Source: Alphaproteobacteria bacterium
Lineage (GTDB): Bacteria > Pseudomonadota > Alphaproteobacteria > Reyranellales > Reyranellaceae
Direction: 5' to 3'
DNA length: 64,000 nt
NCBI GenBank assembly: GCA_017307275.1
Contig: JAFKFK010000008.1
Coordinates: 124,001 to 188,000 of the forward strand
Part shown: in pieces, positions 26,342 to 34,125 of the stretch
Numbering within the stretch: the first letter of the stretch is position 1
How the letters are laid out: every line of letters begins with the position of its first letter
The notes under the pieces: generated by a model
The model's database searches: none
Seen by the model: only the letters and a program-made list of their open reading frames with translations
Told to the model about the DNA's origin: nothing
Position numbers and translations under genes: made by a program

Positions 26342-27118
26342 ATGGCCAAGCTCGATCGCGACGGCGTGAAGATCCATTACGAGGTTCACGGCCCCGGCAA
26401 TGGCAAGGGACCGACGATCCTGCTGAGCCACGGCTACAGCTCGACATCGCGGATGTGGGACGGCCAGGTCGATGCCCTGAAGGACCGTTATCAGGTCGTG
26501 GTCTGGGACATGCGCGGCCATGGCGAGAGCGACTACCCGAAGGATCAGAGCCGCTATTCCGAAGCCCTCACCGTCGGCGACATGGCGGCACTGCTGGACA
26601 CGGTCGGCGCCAGGAAGGCCATCATCGCCGGCCTGTCGCTCGGCGGCTACATGTCGCTTGCCTTCAATGCCACGCATCCCGAGCGCGTGGGCGCGCTGAT
26701 GCTGTTCGACACCGGTCCCGGTTTCAAGAAGGACGAGGCCCGCGCCAAGTGGAACGAGACGGCGCACCAGCGCGCCGCCCGTTTCGACGCCGAGGGACTT
26801 GCTGCGCTGAACAGCAGCGACGAGGTCAAGATCGTGCGGCACCGCGATGCGTCGGGCCTTGCCGGAGCCGCGCGCGGCATGCTGGCCCAGCAGAACGATC
26901 GCGTGATCCAGTCGCTCGACAAGGTCGCCGTACCCACCCTGATTCTGGTCGGCGCCGACGATACCAACTTCCTCGCCGCCACCGACTACATGGCGGCCAA
27001 GATCAAGGGATCGACCAAGGCGGTCATTCCCGATGCGGGCCACGCAGCCAACCTGCACCAGCCCGCCCTCTTCAATCAGGCAGTCGAGGCGTTCCTCGCC
27101 AAGCTGCCCTACGCTTAA
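26342..27118 (+). CDS. Alpha/beta hydrolase
   Basis: The 258-residue canonical hydrolase has LLSHGYSSTSRMWD, WDMRGHGES, nucleophile elbow GLSLGG (Ser99), acid in VGADDTNFL and His in PDAGHAANLHQP. AAGGAG precedes the ATG. It resembles 3-oxoadipate enol-lactonase-like enzymes. It lies 11 bp after the large hydrolase and 12 bp before the reductase gene; same operon. Confidence 0.9.
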   Translation: MAKLDRDGVKIHYEVHGPGNGKGPTILLSHGYSSTSRMWDGQVDALKDRYQVVVWDMRGHGESDYPKDQSRYSEALTVGDMAALLDTVGARKAIIAGLSLGGYMSLAFNATHPERVGALMLFDTGPGFKKDEARAKWNETAHQRAARFDAEGLAALNSSDEVKIVRHRDASGLAGAARGMLAQQNDRVIQSLDKVAVPTLILVGADDTNFLAATDYMAAKIKGSTKAVIPDAGHAANLHQPALFNQAVEAFLAKLPYA

Positions 27119-27130
27119 AGGAGAAGAACA

Positions 27131-28195
27131 ATGAGCAAGCGGATCGCGGTCGTCGGCACCGGCGCCCTGGGTGGCTATGTCGGCGGCTATCTCGCCAAGG
27201 CCGGCCTCGACGTCACCCTGATCGACTTCTGGCCGGAGAATATCGAGATCATCCGCAGCCGCGGGCTCGAGCTCGACGGCGTGACGCCGGAAGAGAAGTT
27301 CACGGTCAAGAATGCCAAGACCATGCACCTCACCGAGATGCAGGACCTGTCGCGCCAGAAGCCGATCGACATCGCCTTCGTGGCGATGAAGTCCTACGAC
27401 ACCGAATGGGCGACGGCGCTCATCAAGCAATACCTCTCGCCCGATGGCTACATCGTGTCGCTGCAGAACTGCCTGAACGAGGAGCGCATCGCGGGCGTCG
27501 TTGGCTGGGGCAAGACCGTGGGCATGGTAGCCTCGCTGATCTCGGTCGACATGTACGAGGCGGGCCGCATCCGCCGCACCGTTGCCAAGGGCGGCGACAA
27601 GCACACCGTGTTCCGCGTCGGCGAAGTCCATGGCCGCATCACCAAGCGGGTCGAAGAGCTGCGCGAGATGGTCGCCATGATCGACAGCGCCAAGACCACG
27701 ACCAACCTGTGGGGCGAGCGCTGGGCCAAGCTCTGCCAGAACGGCATGAAGAACGGCGTCTCGGCCGCCACCGGCATGACCGGCACCGACTGCGACCGCA
27801 ACGACGCGGTGCGCCGCTTCTCGATCCAGCTCGGCGGCGAAGCCGTGCGAGTCGGCCAGGCGCTGGGCTATCACATCGAGAAGATCGGCAAGCTCGAGCC
27901 CGAAACCCTGGCCAAGGCCTCGGAGAACGACAAGGCCGCCCTCGACCAAGTCGAGGCGATCCTGCGGCCCGGCTCCAACACCAATCCCAATCCGCGCGCC
28001 GACATCCAGCGCCCCTCGATGGCGCAGGATATCCTGAAGGGCCGCCGCACCGAGATCGAGTTCATGAACGGCTACGTCGCCGAGCGCGGCACCTATATCG
28101 GCGTGCCGGCGCCCGCCCACACCAAGCTCACCGAGATCGTGAAGAAGGTCGAGCGCAAGGAATTGAAGCCCGCCGCCGCCCTGCTCGGCGGCTGA
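27131..28195 (+). CDS. Ketopantoate reductase family protein
   Basis: The 354-residue protein has the N-terminal Rossmann motif VGTGALGGYVGGYLAKAG, FVAMKSYDTEWA, SLQNCLNEERI, and the catalytic region KLCQNGMKNGVSAATG. That is the 2-dehydropantoate 2-reductase family (PanE/ApbA). At 354 residues it is longer than housekeeping PanE (~300), and it sits in a catabolic operon. A role reducing another 2-oxo acid is therefore as likely as pantothenate synthesis. AAGGAGAA is upstream of the ATG. Convergent with the enoyl-CoA hydratase, with 6 bp between. Confidence 0.88.
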   Translation: MSKRIAVVGTGALGGYVGGYLAKAGLDVTLIDFWPENIEIIRSRGLELDGVTPEEKFTVKNAKTMHLTEMQDLSRQKPIDIAFVAMKSYDTEWATALIKQYLSPDGYIVSLQNCLNEERIAGVVGWGKTVGMVASLISVDMYEAGRIRRTVAKGGDKHTVFRVGEVHGRITKRVEELREMVAMIDSAKTTTNLWGERWAKLCQNGMKNGVSAATGMTGTDCDRNDAVRRFSIQLGGEAVRVGQALGYHIEKIGKLEPETLAKASENDKAALDQVEAILRPGSNTNPNPRADIQRPSMAQDILKGRRTEIEFMNGYVAERGTYIGVPAPAHTKLTEIVKKVERKELKPAAALLGG

Positions 28196-28201
28196 CGCCG
28201 A

Positions 28202-28996
28202 TCACCTGCCCGTGAAGACCGCGGCGCGGCGTTCGACGAAGGACTTGATACCTTCGGCGGCGTCGGCCGAGGCCATCACGCGCTCCCGGATATGCGGAAT
28301 AGCGTCGATGGCGGCCTTCTCGCCAGCCTCAATGAACTTGCGCCCGGCCTCCTTGGTGACCTGGATGCCGAGCGGTGCATTGTGCGCAATGATCTGCGCC
28401 AGCTCCATCGCCCGTTCGACCTGACGGCCGGCCGGTACGACCTCCTGAACGAGCCCGATGCGATGCGCTTCGGCCGACGAGAATTCGTCGCACAGCAGCA
28501 GGTGGTACATGGCGTCGCCCCAGCCGGCGCGCGTGATGAAGCGGAAGTGGGCACCGCCCAGAGGAGCAATGCCGCGCTTGGCCTCCATCTGGCAGAAGCG
28601 GCAATCGTCGGCCGCAACCACGATGTCGCCCGCCAGCATGAGCTCGATGCCCACCGTAAAGACGATACCTTGCACGGCCGTGGCGATCGGCTTGCGGCAC
28701 TGGTTCGCCAATCCGAAGGGATCGGTGTTGCCCTCCGGCCGCGGCTTCCGCGTTGCCGTAGGCCCGAAGAACTTGGGCATATCGAGGCCGGCCGTGAAGT
28801 CCTTGCCCTCGGCACAGAGCACACCGACCCAGAGATCGTCGTCCTTGTCGAGCAAGGTCAGCGCATCGGACAGCTCCGCCATCATCTCCGGGCTGAAGGC
28901 ATTCTTCTTCGCCGGATTGTCGATCACGATCCTGAGGATGTGGTCGTGGCGTTCGTGGAAGACCCGGCCCTGGCTTGGGGTGGTGCTGGTCGACAT
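28202..28996 (-). CDS. Enoyl-CoA hydratase/isomerase family protein
   Basis: Start at ATG 28996 (MSTSTTPSQGRVFHERHDHILRI), with AGGGAGAAG upstream; the frame runs further upstream over the GST gene but that part is spurious. The 264-residue crotonase-fold protein has IDNPAKKNAFSPEMM, CAEGKDFTAGLDMPKF (oxyanion-hole loop), VQGIVFTVGIELMLAGDIVVAADDCRFCQME and the GIAPLGGAHFRFITRAGWG stretch. The two catalytic glutamates of crotonase are only partly evident (MEAKRG...). Third gene of the minus SDR-GST-ECH set. Confidence 0.9.
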   Translation of the reverse strand: MSTSTTPSQGRVFHERHDHILRIVIDNPAKKNAFSPEMMAELSDALTLLDKDDDLWVGVLCAEGKDFTAGLDMPKFFGPTATRKPRPEGNTDPFGLANQCRKPIATAVQGIVFTVGIELMLAGDIVVAADDCRFCQMEAKRGIAPLGGAHFRFITRAGWGDAMYHLLLCDEFSSAEAHRIGLVQEVVPAGRQVERAMELAQIIAHNAPLGIQVTKEAGRKFIEAGEKAAIDAIPHIRERVMASADAAEGIKSFVERRAAVFTGR

Positions 28997-28998
28997 TG

Positions 28999-29802
28999 TT
29001 ACTTCTCCCTTCCATTGAGCTTGCTGAGATAGGGCCCGACATCCGGCGCAAAGGCTGGATGACGAGCGAGTCGGTCGAAATGGGCAGCTGCCCGCGGAAA
29101 CTGCGACGGCCACTCTTTCGACAGGATGGGCGCCAAGCCACGCTCGTGCAGGCTGGCATGCCGCAGACGTTCGTTCGAGAAGAGGCAGATCTCGGCAACG
29201 AAGCAGATGTCGGCCAGGCTGAGCGCATCGCCGACCAGGAAGGCACGCCCCGGCCTCAACGCCTGGTCGATCCCGGCCATGTAGATTGCAAAAGCCTCGG
29301 CGGCTCGGGCATGGACATGCGCCGGAAGATCGGGCTCGCGCAGCGCCAGCAGATAGATCTGGCTGTCGCGCGCGAAGACCAGGCTGGCGTCGAGGAAACT
29401 GTCGATGCGCGACGCCTCGTAGGCATCCCCACCATAGAGCTGGCACTGCGCTGCGCCCAACCGCGCGACCGTTCGCATGATGCTGTTCGATTCGAAGATG
29501 CCAACCGTACCGTCGCCGCTGAAGGCAGCCGGGACCGTGCCGAAGGGATGCGCTTCGAGGAATGCTCGCGTCTTGACCAGCAGACCTCCTTTGAAACCTA
29601 CCCGGCCTTCGGTCGCAGCAGGCACTTCACCTGCACGGTCGACTTCCGACAGCGGCCTCGCATCGAAGTCCCACAGCCAGTCCTTCAGCTCGGCAGGCTT
29701 GGCGCCTCGGATCTCGATGTCTACGCGGCACAGCCGGGCGGCGATCGTTGCCTTCCAGAGGCGAGGATTGGGCAGATAGGAGAAGATGCGCATGTCGGCC
29801 AT
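28999..29802 (-). CDS. Glutathione S-transferase family protein
   Basis: ATG 29802 (MADMRIFSYLPNPRLWKATIAA), 5 bp after the SDR stop. A second ATG 9 bp downstream (MRIF) is also possible. The 267 residues comprise a thioredoxin-like N-domain with ATDGTVGIFESNSIMRTV-type GSH contact (FESNSI) and a helical C-domain with the RPGRAFLVGDALSLADICFVAEI N-cap motif. Longer insertion than classical GSTs between beta2 and the ESN loop. It may conjugate glutathione to an intermediate or serve as an isomerase. A DsbA-type HCCA isomerase lies on the opposite arm. Confidence 0.85.
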   Translation of the reverse strand: MADMRIFSYLPNPRLWKATIAARLCRVDIEIRGAKPAELKDWLWDFDARPLSEVDRAGEVPAATEGRVGFKGGLLVKTRAFLEAHPFGTVPAAFSGDGTVGIFESNSIMRTVARLGAAQCQLYGGDAYEASRIDSFLDASLVFARDSQIYLLALREPDLPAHVHARAAEAFAIYMAGIDQALRPGRAFLVGDALSLADICFVAEICLFSNERLRHASLHERGLAPILSKEWPSQFPRAAAHFDRLARHPAFAPDVGPYLSKLNGREK

Positions 29803-29807
29803 GCGAC

Positions 29808-30509
29808 TCACCACTTCTCGGCGAAGGGGCGGACCTCGACGTTGAACGACCAGGCACTCTTGTCCTGGTGGATCACGTGCCAGATCTCGTCGGCGATCGC
29901 CGCCGGCTTGACGAAGAAACTGTCCGGTGCCTCGGCATAGCGCTTGCGCGTCCATTCGAGATCGATCACCGCATCGATCACAATGTAGGCGACATGCACG
30001 CCCTTGGGGCCAAGGTCGCGCGCCATCGCCTCGGCCAGGATACGCTGTGCTGCCTTGGTCGGCGCAAATCCCGCGAAACTCGGCCGCCCGCGCAGCGCCG
30101 AAGTATTGCCGGTGGCAACGATGGCCCCCGCGCCGCGCTCCACCATGGCGGGCGCCAAGCGCCGCACGAGATGGAGAAAGGCCATGACATTGACCTGAAA
30201 GTTCCGTTCCAGGATCTGCGGGTCGATCTCCTGAAAGGTACCGAAGGCGCCACCGACGGCGTTATGCACCACGACCGATGGCATCCCGAGCTCGCTCTGC
30301 AGCGCAGCGACGGTACGATCGAGTTGCTGCTCATCGGTCACATCGCAGGCATAGGCCTTCGCATTTGCGATCTCGCGCTCCAGCGACGCGAGACGCTCGC
30401 CGTTGCGCGCCAGCATGGCGACGCGATAGCCGCCAGCGGCGAGGCGACGGACGATGGCGCTCCCGGTTCCCGGGCCGACACCCGTAACCAAAGCAAGTGG
30501 CTGGCTCAT
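29808..30509 (-). CDS. SDR family protein with Phe at the catalytic Tyr
   Basis: The 233 residues have the Rossmann motif TGVGPGTG, CDVTDEQQ, HNAVGG and Ser137 in GNTSALRG. The active-site Y-x3-K reads F148-A-P-T-K152, so the proton donor Tyr is absent. C-terminus EVRPFAEKW matches that of the divergent SDR (EIRPFGEKW). The pair are paralogues facing away from a shared 147-bp region. Without Tyr it may not be a normal dehydrogenase. First gene of the minus transcript with GST and enoyl-CoA hydratase. Confidence 0.87.
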   Translation of the reverse strand: MSQPLALVTGVGPGTGSAIVRRLAAGGYRVAMLARNGERLASLEREIANAKAYACDVTDEQQLDRTVAALQSELGMPSVVVHNAVGGAFGTFQEIDPQILERNFQVNVMAFLHLVRRLAPAMVERGAGAIVATGNTSALRGRPSFAGFAPTKAAQRILAEAMARDLGPKGVHVAYIVIDAVIDLEWTRKRYAEAPDSFFVKPAAIADEIWHVIHQDKSAWSFNVEVRPFAEKW

Positions 30510-30656
30510 CTTGGTGATCTCCTTCGGTGTCGATAGTCAGTGTGAAAACAACACTATTCAAATTCCAAAATCTCATGACACCGCGAAATCTACATTTCCG
30601 GGTCGAATTGACAGGTGTTGAAAAAGAACTGACACTTTCAGCACCGAGGAGGAAAC
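30510..30656. promoter_or_regulatory. Divergent promoter region between two SDR paralogues
   Basis: 147 bp, clearly AT-richer than the flanks. AGTGT-N7-ACACT is at 30539-30555. TTGACA at 30608-30613, with a weak GACACT 17 bases later, is a candidate plus-strand promoter. A second loosely related GTGT...ACACT stretch lies at about 30615-30636. GAGGAGG precedes the plus-strand ATG. The HxlR regulator encoded at 32039 is the natural candidate to bind here. Confidence 0.5.
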
Positions 30657-31400
30657 ATGACAGCACGCAACGCATCGGCGGCGATCATCGGTGCCGGCGA
30701 CTTCATCGGCGCCGCGATCGCGCGCAAGTTCGCCGCCGAGGGGTTTTCGGTTCTCGCGGGACGGCGTAACGGCGACAAGCTCAGCCCCCTGCTCGCCGAC
30801 ATTGCCAAGGCCGGCGGCACGGCCAAGGGGCGGTCGCTGGACGCCCGCAACGAGGCCGATATCACCTCCTTCCTGCAGGAGACGGAAGCCCTGGCGCCGC
30901 TCGAAGTCTGCATCTTCAACGTCGGCGCCAATGTGAACTTCCCCCTGCTCGACACGACGGAGCGCGTCTTCCGCAAGGTCTGGGAGATGGCTTGCTATTC
31001 GGGCTTCCTGGCAGGACGCGAAGCGGCCCGGCTGATGCTGCCGCGTGGCAAGGGCGCGATCTTCTTCACCGGCGCAACTGCCAGCCTGCGCGGCGGCGTG
31101 GGTTATGCCGCCTTCGCTGCCGCCAAGGCGGGCCTGCGCGCCGTCGCCCAATCCGCAGCCCGTGAACTCGGCCCCAAGAGCATCCACGTTGCCCACCTGG
31201 TGATCGATTCCGGTGTCGATACGGCCTGGGTACGCGACCGTATCAAGCAGCGCGAAGGCGAAGAGGCGCTTGCCGCCCTGCCGCCCGACCGGCTGATGCG
31301 TCCCGAAGCCGTCGCGGAAGCTTACTGGTCGCTCTATCAGCAGCCACGCGATGCCTGGAGTTCGGAACTCGAGATCCGTCCCTTCGGCGAGAAATGGTGA
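30657..31400 (+). CDS. SDR family protein with Phe at the catalytic Tyr
   Basis: The 247 residues have the Rossmann block IGAGDFIG, AGRRNGDKL, LDARNEADI, NVGAN and GATASLRG. The Y-x3-K position is F153-A-A-A-K157; Tyr150 is three residues too early. Its C-terminus EIRPFGEKW and segments such as ELGPKSIHVAHLVID match the divergent paralogue. It leads an operon with HCCA isomerase, HxlR and nitronate monooxygenase-like genes. Function unknown; a dehydrogenase with an alternative donor or a dehydratase/binding role is possible. Confidence 0.88.
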   Translation: MTARNASAAIIGAGDFIGAAIARKFAAEGFSVLAGRRNGDKLSPLLADIAKAGGTAKGRSLDARNEADITSFLQETEALAPLEVCIFNVGANVNFPLLDTTERVFRKVWEMACYSGFLAGREAARLMLPRGKGAIFFTGATASLRGGVGYAAFAAAKAGLRAVAQSAARELGPKSIHVAHLVIDSGVDTAWVRDRIKQREGEEALAALPPDRLMRPEAVAEAYWSLYQQPRDAWSSELEIRPFGEKW

Positions 31401-31403
31401 CCC

Positions 31404-32009
31404 ATGCCCAAGGTAGAATTCCTCTTCGATTTCGGCAGCCCCAACGCCTATCTCAGCCACCTCGTCATCCCCGAGATCGAGAAGCGCACGGGCGCAAAGT
31501 TCGCCTATCTGCCGGTGCTGCTGGGCGGAGTCTTCAAGCTGACCAACAATCGTTCACCGGCCGAGAGCAATGCCGGCATCAAGAACAAGCCGGAGTATCA
31601 GCGCCTCGAAACCGAACGCTTCGTCCGCCAGCACAACATCACGCGCTATCAACACAATCCGTTCTTCCCCGTGAACACGCTGATGATCATGCGAGGTGCC
31701 GTGGCGGCGCAGCAGCTCGGCATCTTCGAGCGCTATGTCGACGAGGTTTATCGGCACATGTGGGCCGAACCCAAGAAGCTCGACGACCCGGCCGTGCTGC
31801 GCGCGGCACTGCTCGAATCGGACCTGCCCGCGGATCGCCTGTTCGAGCTTGTACAGACGGCGCCGGTAAAGGAAGCTCTGATGGCCGAAACGCAGCGCGC
31901 CGTCGATCGCGGCACTTTCGGTTCGCCGACCTTCTTCGTCGACGACGACATCTACTTCGGCAAGGACAGGCTGCGCGACGTCGAAGAGGCGATTGTCGCC
32001 AAACGATAG
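31404..32009 (+). CDS. 2-hydroxychromene-2-carboxylate isomerase/DsbA-family protein
   Basis: The 201 residues have a thioredoxin fold with helical insertion: FLFDFGSPNAYLSHLVIPEIE (glutathione-activating Ser14 region), PVLLGGVFKLTNN, NPFFPVNTLMIMRGA and GTFGSPTFFVDDDIYFGKDRL near the end. This is the kappa-GST-like HCCA isomerase family, which isomerises a chromene carboxylate in naphthalene-type degradation using glutathione. It is 3 bp after the SDR stop. Ring substrate in this organism not known. Confidence 0.92.
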   Translation: MPKVEFLFDFGSPNAYLSHLVIPEIEKRTGAKFAYLPVLLGGVFKLTNNRSPAESNAGIKNKPEYQRLETERFVRQHNITRYQHNPFFPVNTLMIMRGAVAAQQLGIFERYVDEVYRHMWAEPKKLDDPAVLRAALLESDLPADRLFELVQTAPVKEALMAETQRAVDRGTFGSPTFFVDDDIYFGKDRLRDVEEAIVAKR

Positions 32010-32038
32010 AGTGAGAATGCGCGAACGCCAAGACCGCC

Positions 32039-32560
32039 ATGCAGTGGAATAACCTCGAAGACGAGGCCTGTTCGCTGGCGCGGACCGTGTCGGTCATTGG
32101 CGATCGCTGGACCCTGTTGATCCTGCGCGACTGTTTCCTGCGCATCCGACGCTTCGAGGATTTCCAGACCCGGCTCGGCGTGACGCGGCCCATCCTCGCC
32201 AGCCGGCTGCGCAAGCTGGTCGACGATTTCGTCCTGGCCAAGGTGCCCTATCAGGAGCGGCCCCTGCGCTACGAATACCGGCTGACGCAGAAGGGCCTCG
32301 ACCTCTACCCCATCGTCATGTCGATCGTTCACTGGGGCGACGTCCATATGTCCGGCAAGAAGGGTCGGCCGCTGCTGCATCAGCATCTGAGTTGTGGCAA
32401 GGATTTCGACCCCGTTATGATCTGCTCGCAATGCGGCGAGCCGCTCGATCCAAAGCGGGTGCATGCCCATCGCGGGCCAGGGGCACGTAGTCCGCAGCAT
32501 TTGCCACCGGCGCCCGGCGCCACAAAACCCGTTACGCGTTCAAGGGAGAGAAACCGATGA
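32039..32560 (+). CDS. HxlR family transcriptional regulator with C-terminal Cys motif
   Basis: The 173-residue winged-helix HxlR protein has EDEACSLARTVSVIGDRWTLLILRDCFLRIRRFEDFQTRLGVTRPILASRLRKLVDDFVL, then RYEYRLTQKGLDLYPI. After the HTH comes LSCGKDFDPVMICSQCGEPL, a short Cys-rich tail that could hold zinc. The N-terminal Cys at CSLAR is in the redox-sensing place used by quinone-responsive relatives. It is the third gene of the plus operon; its stop overlaps the next ATG (ATGA). It probably controls the divergent SDR arms. Confidence 0.9.
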   Translation: MQWNNLEDEACSLARTVSVIGDRWTLLILRDCFLRIRRFEDFQTRLGVTRPILASRLRKLVDDFVLAKVPYQERPLRYEYRLTQKGLDLYPIVMSIVHWGDVHMSGKKGRPLLHQHLSCGKDFDPVMICSQCGEPLDPKRVHAHRGPGARSPQHLPPAPGATKPVTRSRERNR

Positions 32561-33537
32561 AGACCAAGATCACCGAGCTGCTGGGCATCGAACATCCGAT
32601 CATCCAGGGCGGCATGCACTATGTCGGTTTCGCCGAGCTGGCGGGTGCCGTCTCCGAAGCCGGTGGACTGGGCATCATCACCGGCCTGACGCAGCGCACA
32701 CCGGAGGCGCTGGCCAACGAGATCAAGCGCTGCCGAGAGATGACCAGCAAGCCGTTCGGCGTCAACCTGACCTTCCTGCCGTCGGTCACGCCGCCCGACT
32801 ATCCAGGCTACATCCGCGCCATCGTCGAGGGCGGCGTGAAGATCGTCGAGACGGCCGGCAACAATCCGCAGAAATGGATGCCGGCGCTGAAGGAAGCCGG
32901 CATCAAGGTGATCCACAAGTGCACGTCGGTGCGCCATTCGCTGAAGGCCGAGCAGATCGGCTGCGACGCCGTCAGTGTCGACGGCTTCGAATGCGGCGGC
33001 CATCCCGGCGAGGACGATGTGCCGAACTTCATCCTCCTGCCGCGCGCCGCCGAGGAGCTCAAGATTCCCTTCGTGGCATCGGGCGGCATGGCCGATGGCC
33101 GTTCTCTCGTTGCTGCCCTTTCGCTGGGCGCCGACGGCATGAACATGGGCACGCGCTTCATGGCGACCAAGGAAGCGCCGATCCATGAGCATGTGAAGCA
33201 GGCGTTGGTGGCCGCCAGCGAACTCGACACGCGACTGGTCATGCGGCCTCTGCGCAATACCGAGCGCGTGCTGAAGAACGCCGCCGTCGAGCGCCTCATC
33301 GAGAAGGAGAAGGAGCTGGGGGCGAAGATCAAGTTCGAGGACATCCTTCCCGAAGTCGCGGGTGTCTATCCGCGGATCATGCAGAAGGGCGAGATGGACG
33401 CCGGCGCCTGGTCCTGCGGTATGGTCGCGGGCCTTATTCGCGATGTTCCAACGGTGAAGCAGCTCATCGACCGGACGATGGCAGAAGCCAATGCCATCAT
33501 CGGCGAGCGGCTGGCGAAGTTCGCCCGCGCGGCGTAG
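32557..33537 (+). CDS. Nitronate monooxygenase / NAD(P)H-dependent flavin oxidoreductase
   Basis: The 326-residue FMN TIM-barrel protein has PIIQGGMHYVGFAELAGAVSEAGGLGIITG, VNLTFLP, HKCTSVRHS, VDGFECGGHPGEDD and FVASGGMADGRSLVAALSLGADGMNMGTRFMAT. The H-x-G and GGxADGR loops are the nitronate monooxygenase / 2-nitropropane dioxygenase signature. It would oxidise alkyl nitronates or reduce enones, depending on subgroup. Start overlaps the HxlR stop by 4 bp. The convergent Lrp gene is 2 bp from its end. Confidence 0.9.
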   Translation: MKTKITELLGIEHPIIQGGMHYVGFAELAGAVSEAGGLGIITGLTQRTPEALANEIKRCREMTSKPFGVNLTFLPSVTPPDYPGYIRAIVEGGVKIVETAGNNPQKWMPALKEAGIKVIHKCTSVRHSLKAEQIGCDAVSVDGFECGGHPGEDDVPNFILLPRAAEELKIPFVASGGMADGRSLVAALSLGADGMNMGTRFMATKEAPIHEHVKQALVAASELDTRLVMRPLRNTERVLKNAAVERLIEKEKELGAKIKFEDILPEVAGVYPRIMQKGEMDAGAWSCGMVAGLIRDVPTVKQLIDRTMAEANAIIGERLAKFARAA

Positions 33538-33539
33538 GT

Positions 33540-33986
33540 CTAGCGGACCCTCGCCAGCATGATCTTGGACGAGGTCCTTTCGACCCCGGAAATGGCGACG
33601 ATCTCTCCGATCGTCGCATCGATGGCCGCAGTGTCGGCGCCATCGACGATGGCAAGAAAATCGTCGTTCTCGCCGGCGGTCTTGTAGAGTTCGCGGATCC
33701 CCTTGATCCGCGACAATGCCCGGGCCACGGCAGCGCTGGCCTTGAGATTCACCTTCACGAAAATGCAGGCCGTGATCTGGGGAGCAGTCCCTTCCGGTTT
33801 GACCTCGATCGTGAACCTGGAAATCACACCGTTTCGCTTCAGGCGATCGATCCGCTCCTGAACAGTCGCGCGGGCAAGGTCCAACTTTCGCGCCAAGGTC
33901 GTGACAGGCTCGCGCGCATTGGCCGTCAGCAATCGAATAAGCTCCTGGTCGATGCTGTCCAGTCCACCACGTTGCCTGCTGCCCAC
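33540..33986 (-). CDS. Lrp/AsnC family transcriptional regulator
   Basis: Start at GTG 33986 (VGSRQRGGLDSIDQELIRLL), with GGAG about nine bases upstream; longer frames reach over the argG-like gene and are shadows. The 148 residues have the AsnC HTH (LDSIDQELIRLLTANAREPVTTLARKLDLARATVQERIDRLKRNGVI) followed by the RAM ligand domain (ACIFVKVNLKASAAVARALSRI). Lrp family sense amino acids. It lies divergent from the argininosuccinate-synthase-like gene, so regulation by an amino acid of that gene or the following importer is likely. Confidence 0.9.
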   Translation of the reverse strand: MGSRQRGGLDSIDQELIRLLTANAREPVTTLARKLDLARATVQERIDRLKRNGVISRFTIEVKPEGTAPQITACIFVKVNLKASAAVARALSRIKGIRELYKTAGENDDFLAIVDGADTAAIDATIGEIVAISGVERTSSKIMLARVR

Positions 33987-34026
33987 CGATTGATCTCCAA
34001 ACCGACGATCTGACGGCAACCTAGCA

Positions 34027-34062
34027 CAATGCCGGGGCAAACCGCCGTTTGCCGGCACATTG
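34027..34062. promoter_or_regulatory. 36-bp symmetric palindrome, candidate Lrp operator
   Basis: CAATG-N4-GGCAAAC-N4-GTTTGCC-N4-CATTG, exactly symmetric about 34044/34045. It lies in the 139-bp gap between the Lrp/AsnC gene (start 33986) and the ArgG-like gene (start 34126). Inner arms 7 bp and outer arms 5 bp, all perfect. A homodimer binding over about three helical turns would fit; a transcript hairpin is the alternative. Confidence 0.6.
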
Positions 34063-34125
34063 CGACCTACAAACCGGCAAGCCGCGCCGATAGCAAGGAA
34101 GGGACAGATCGAACCGGAGGCAGGA

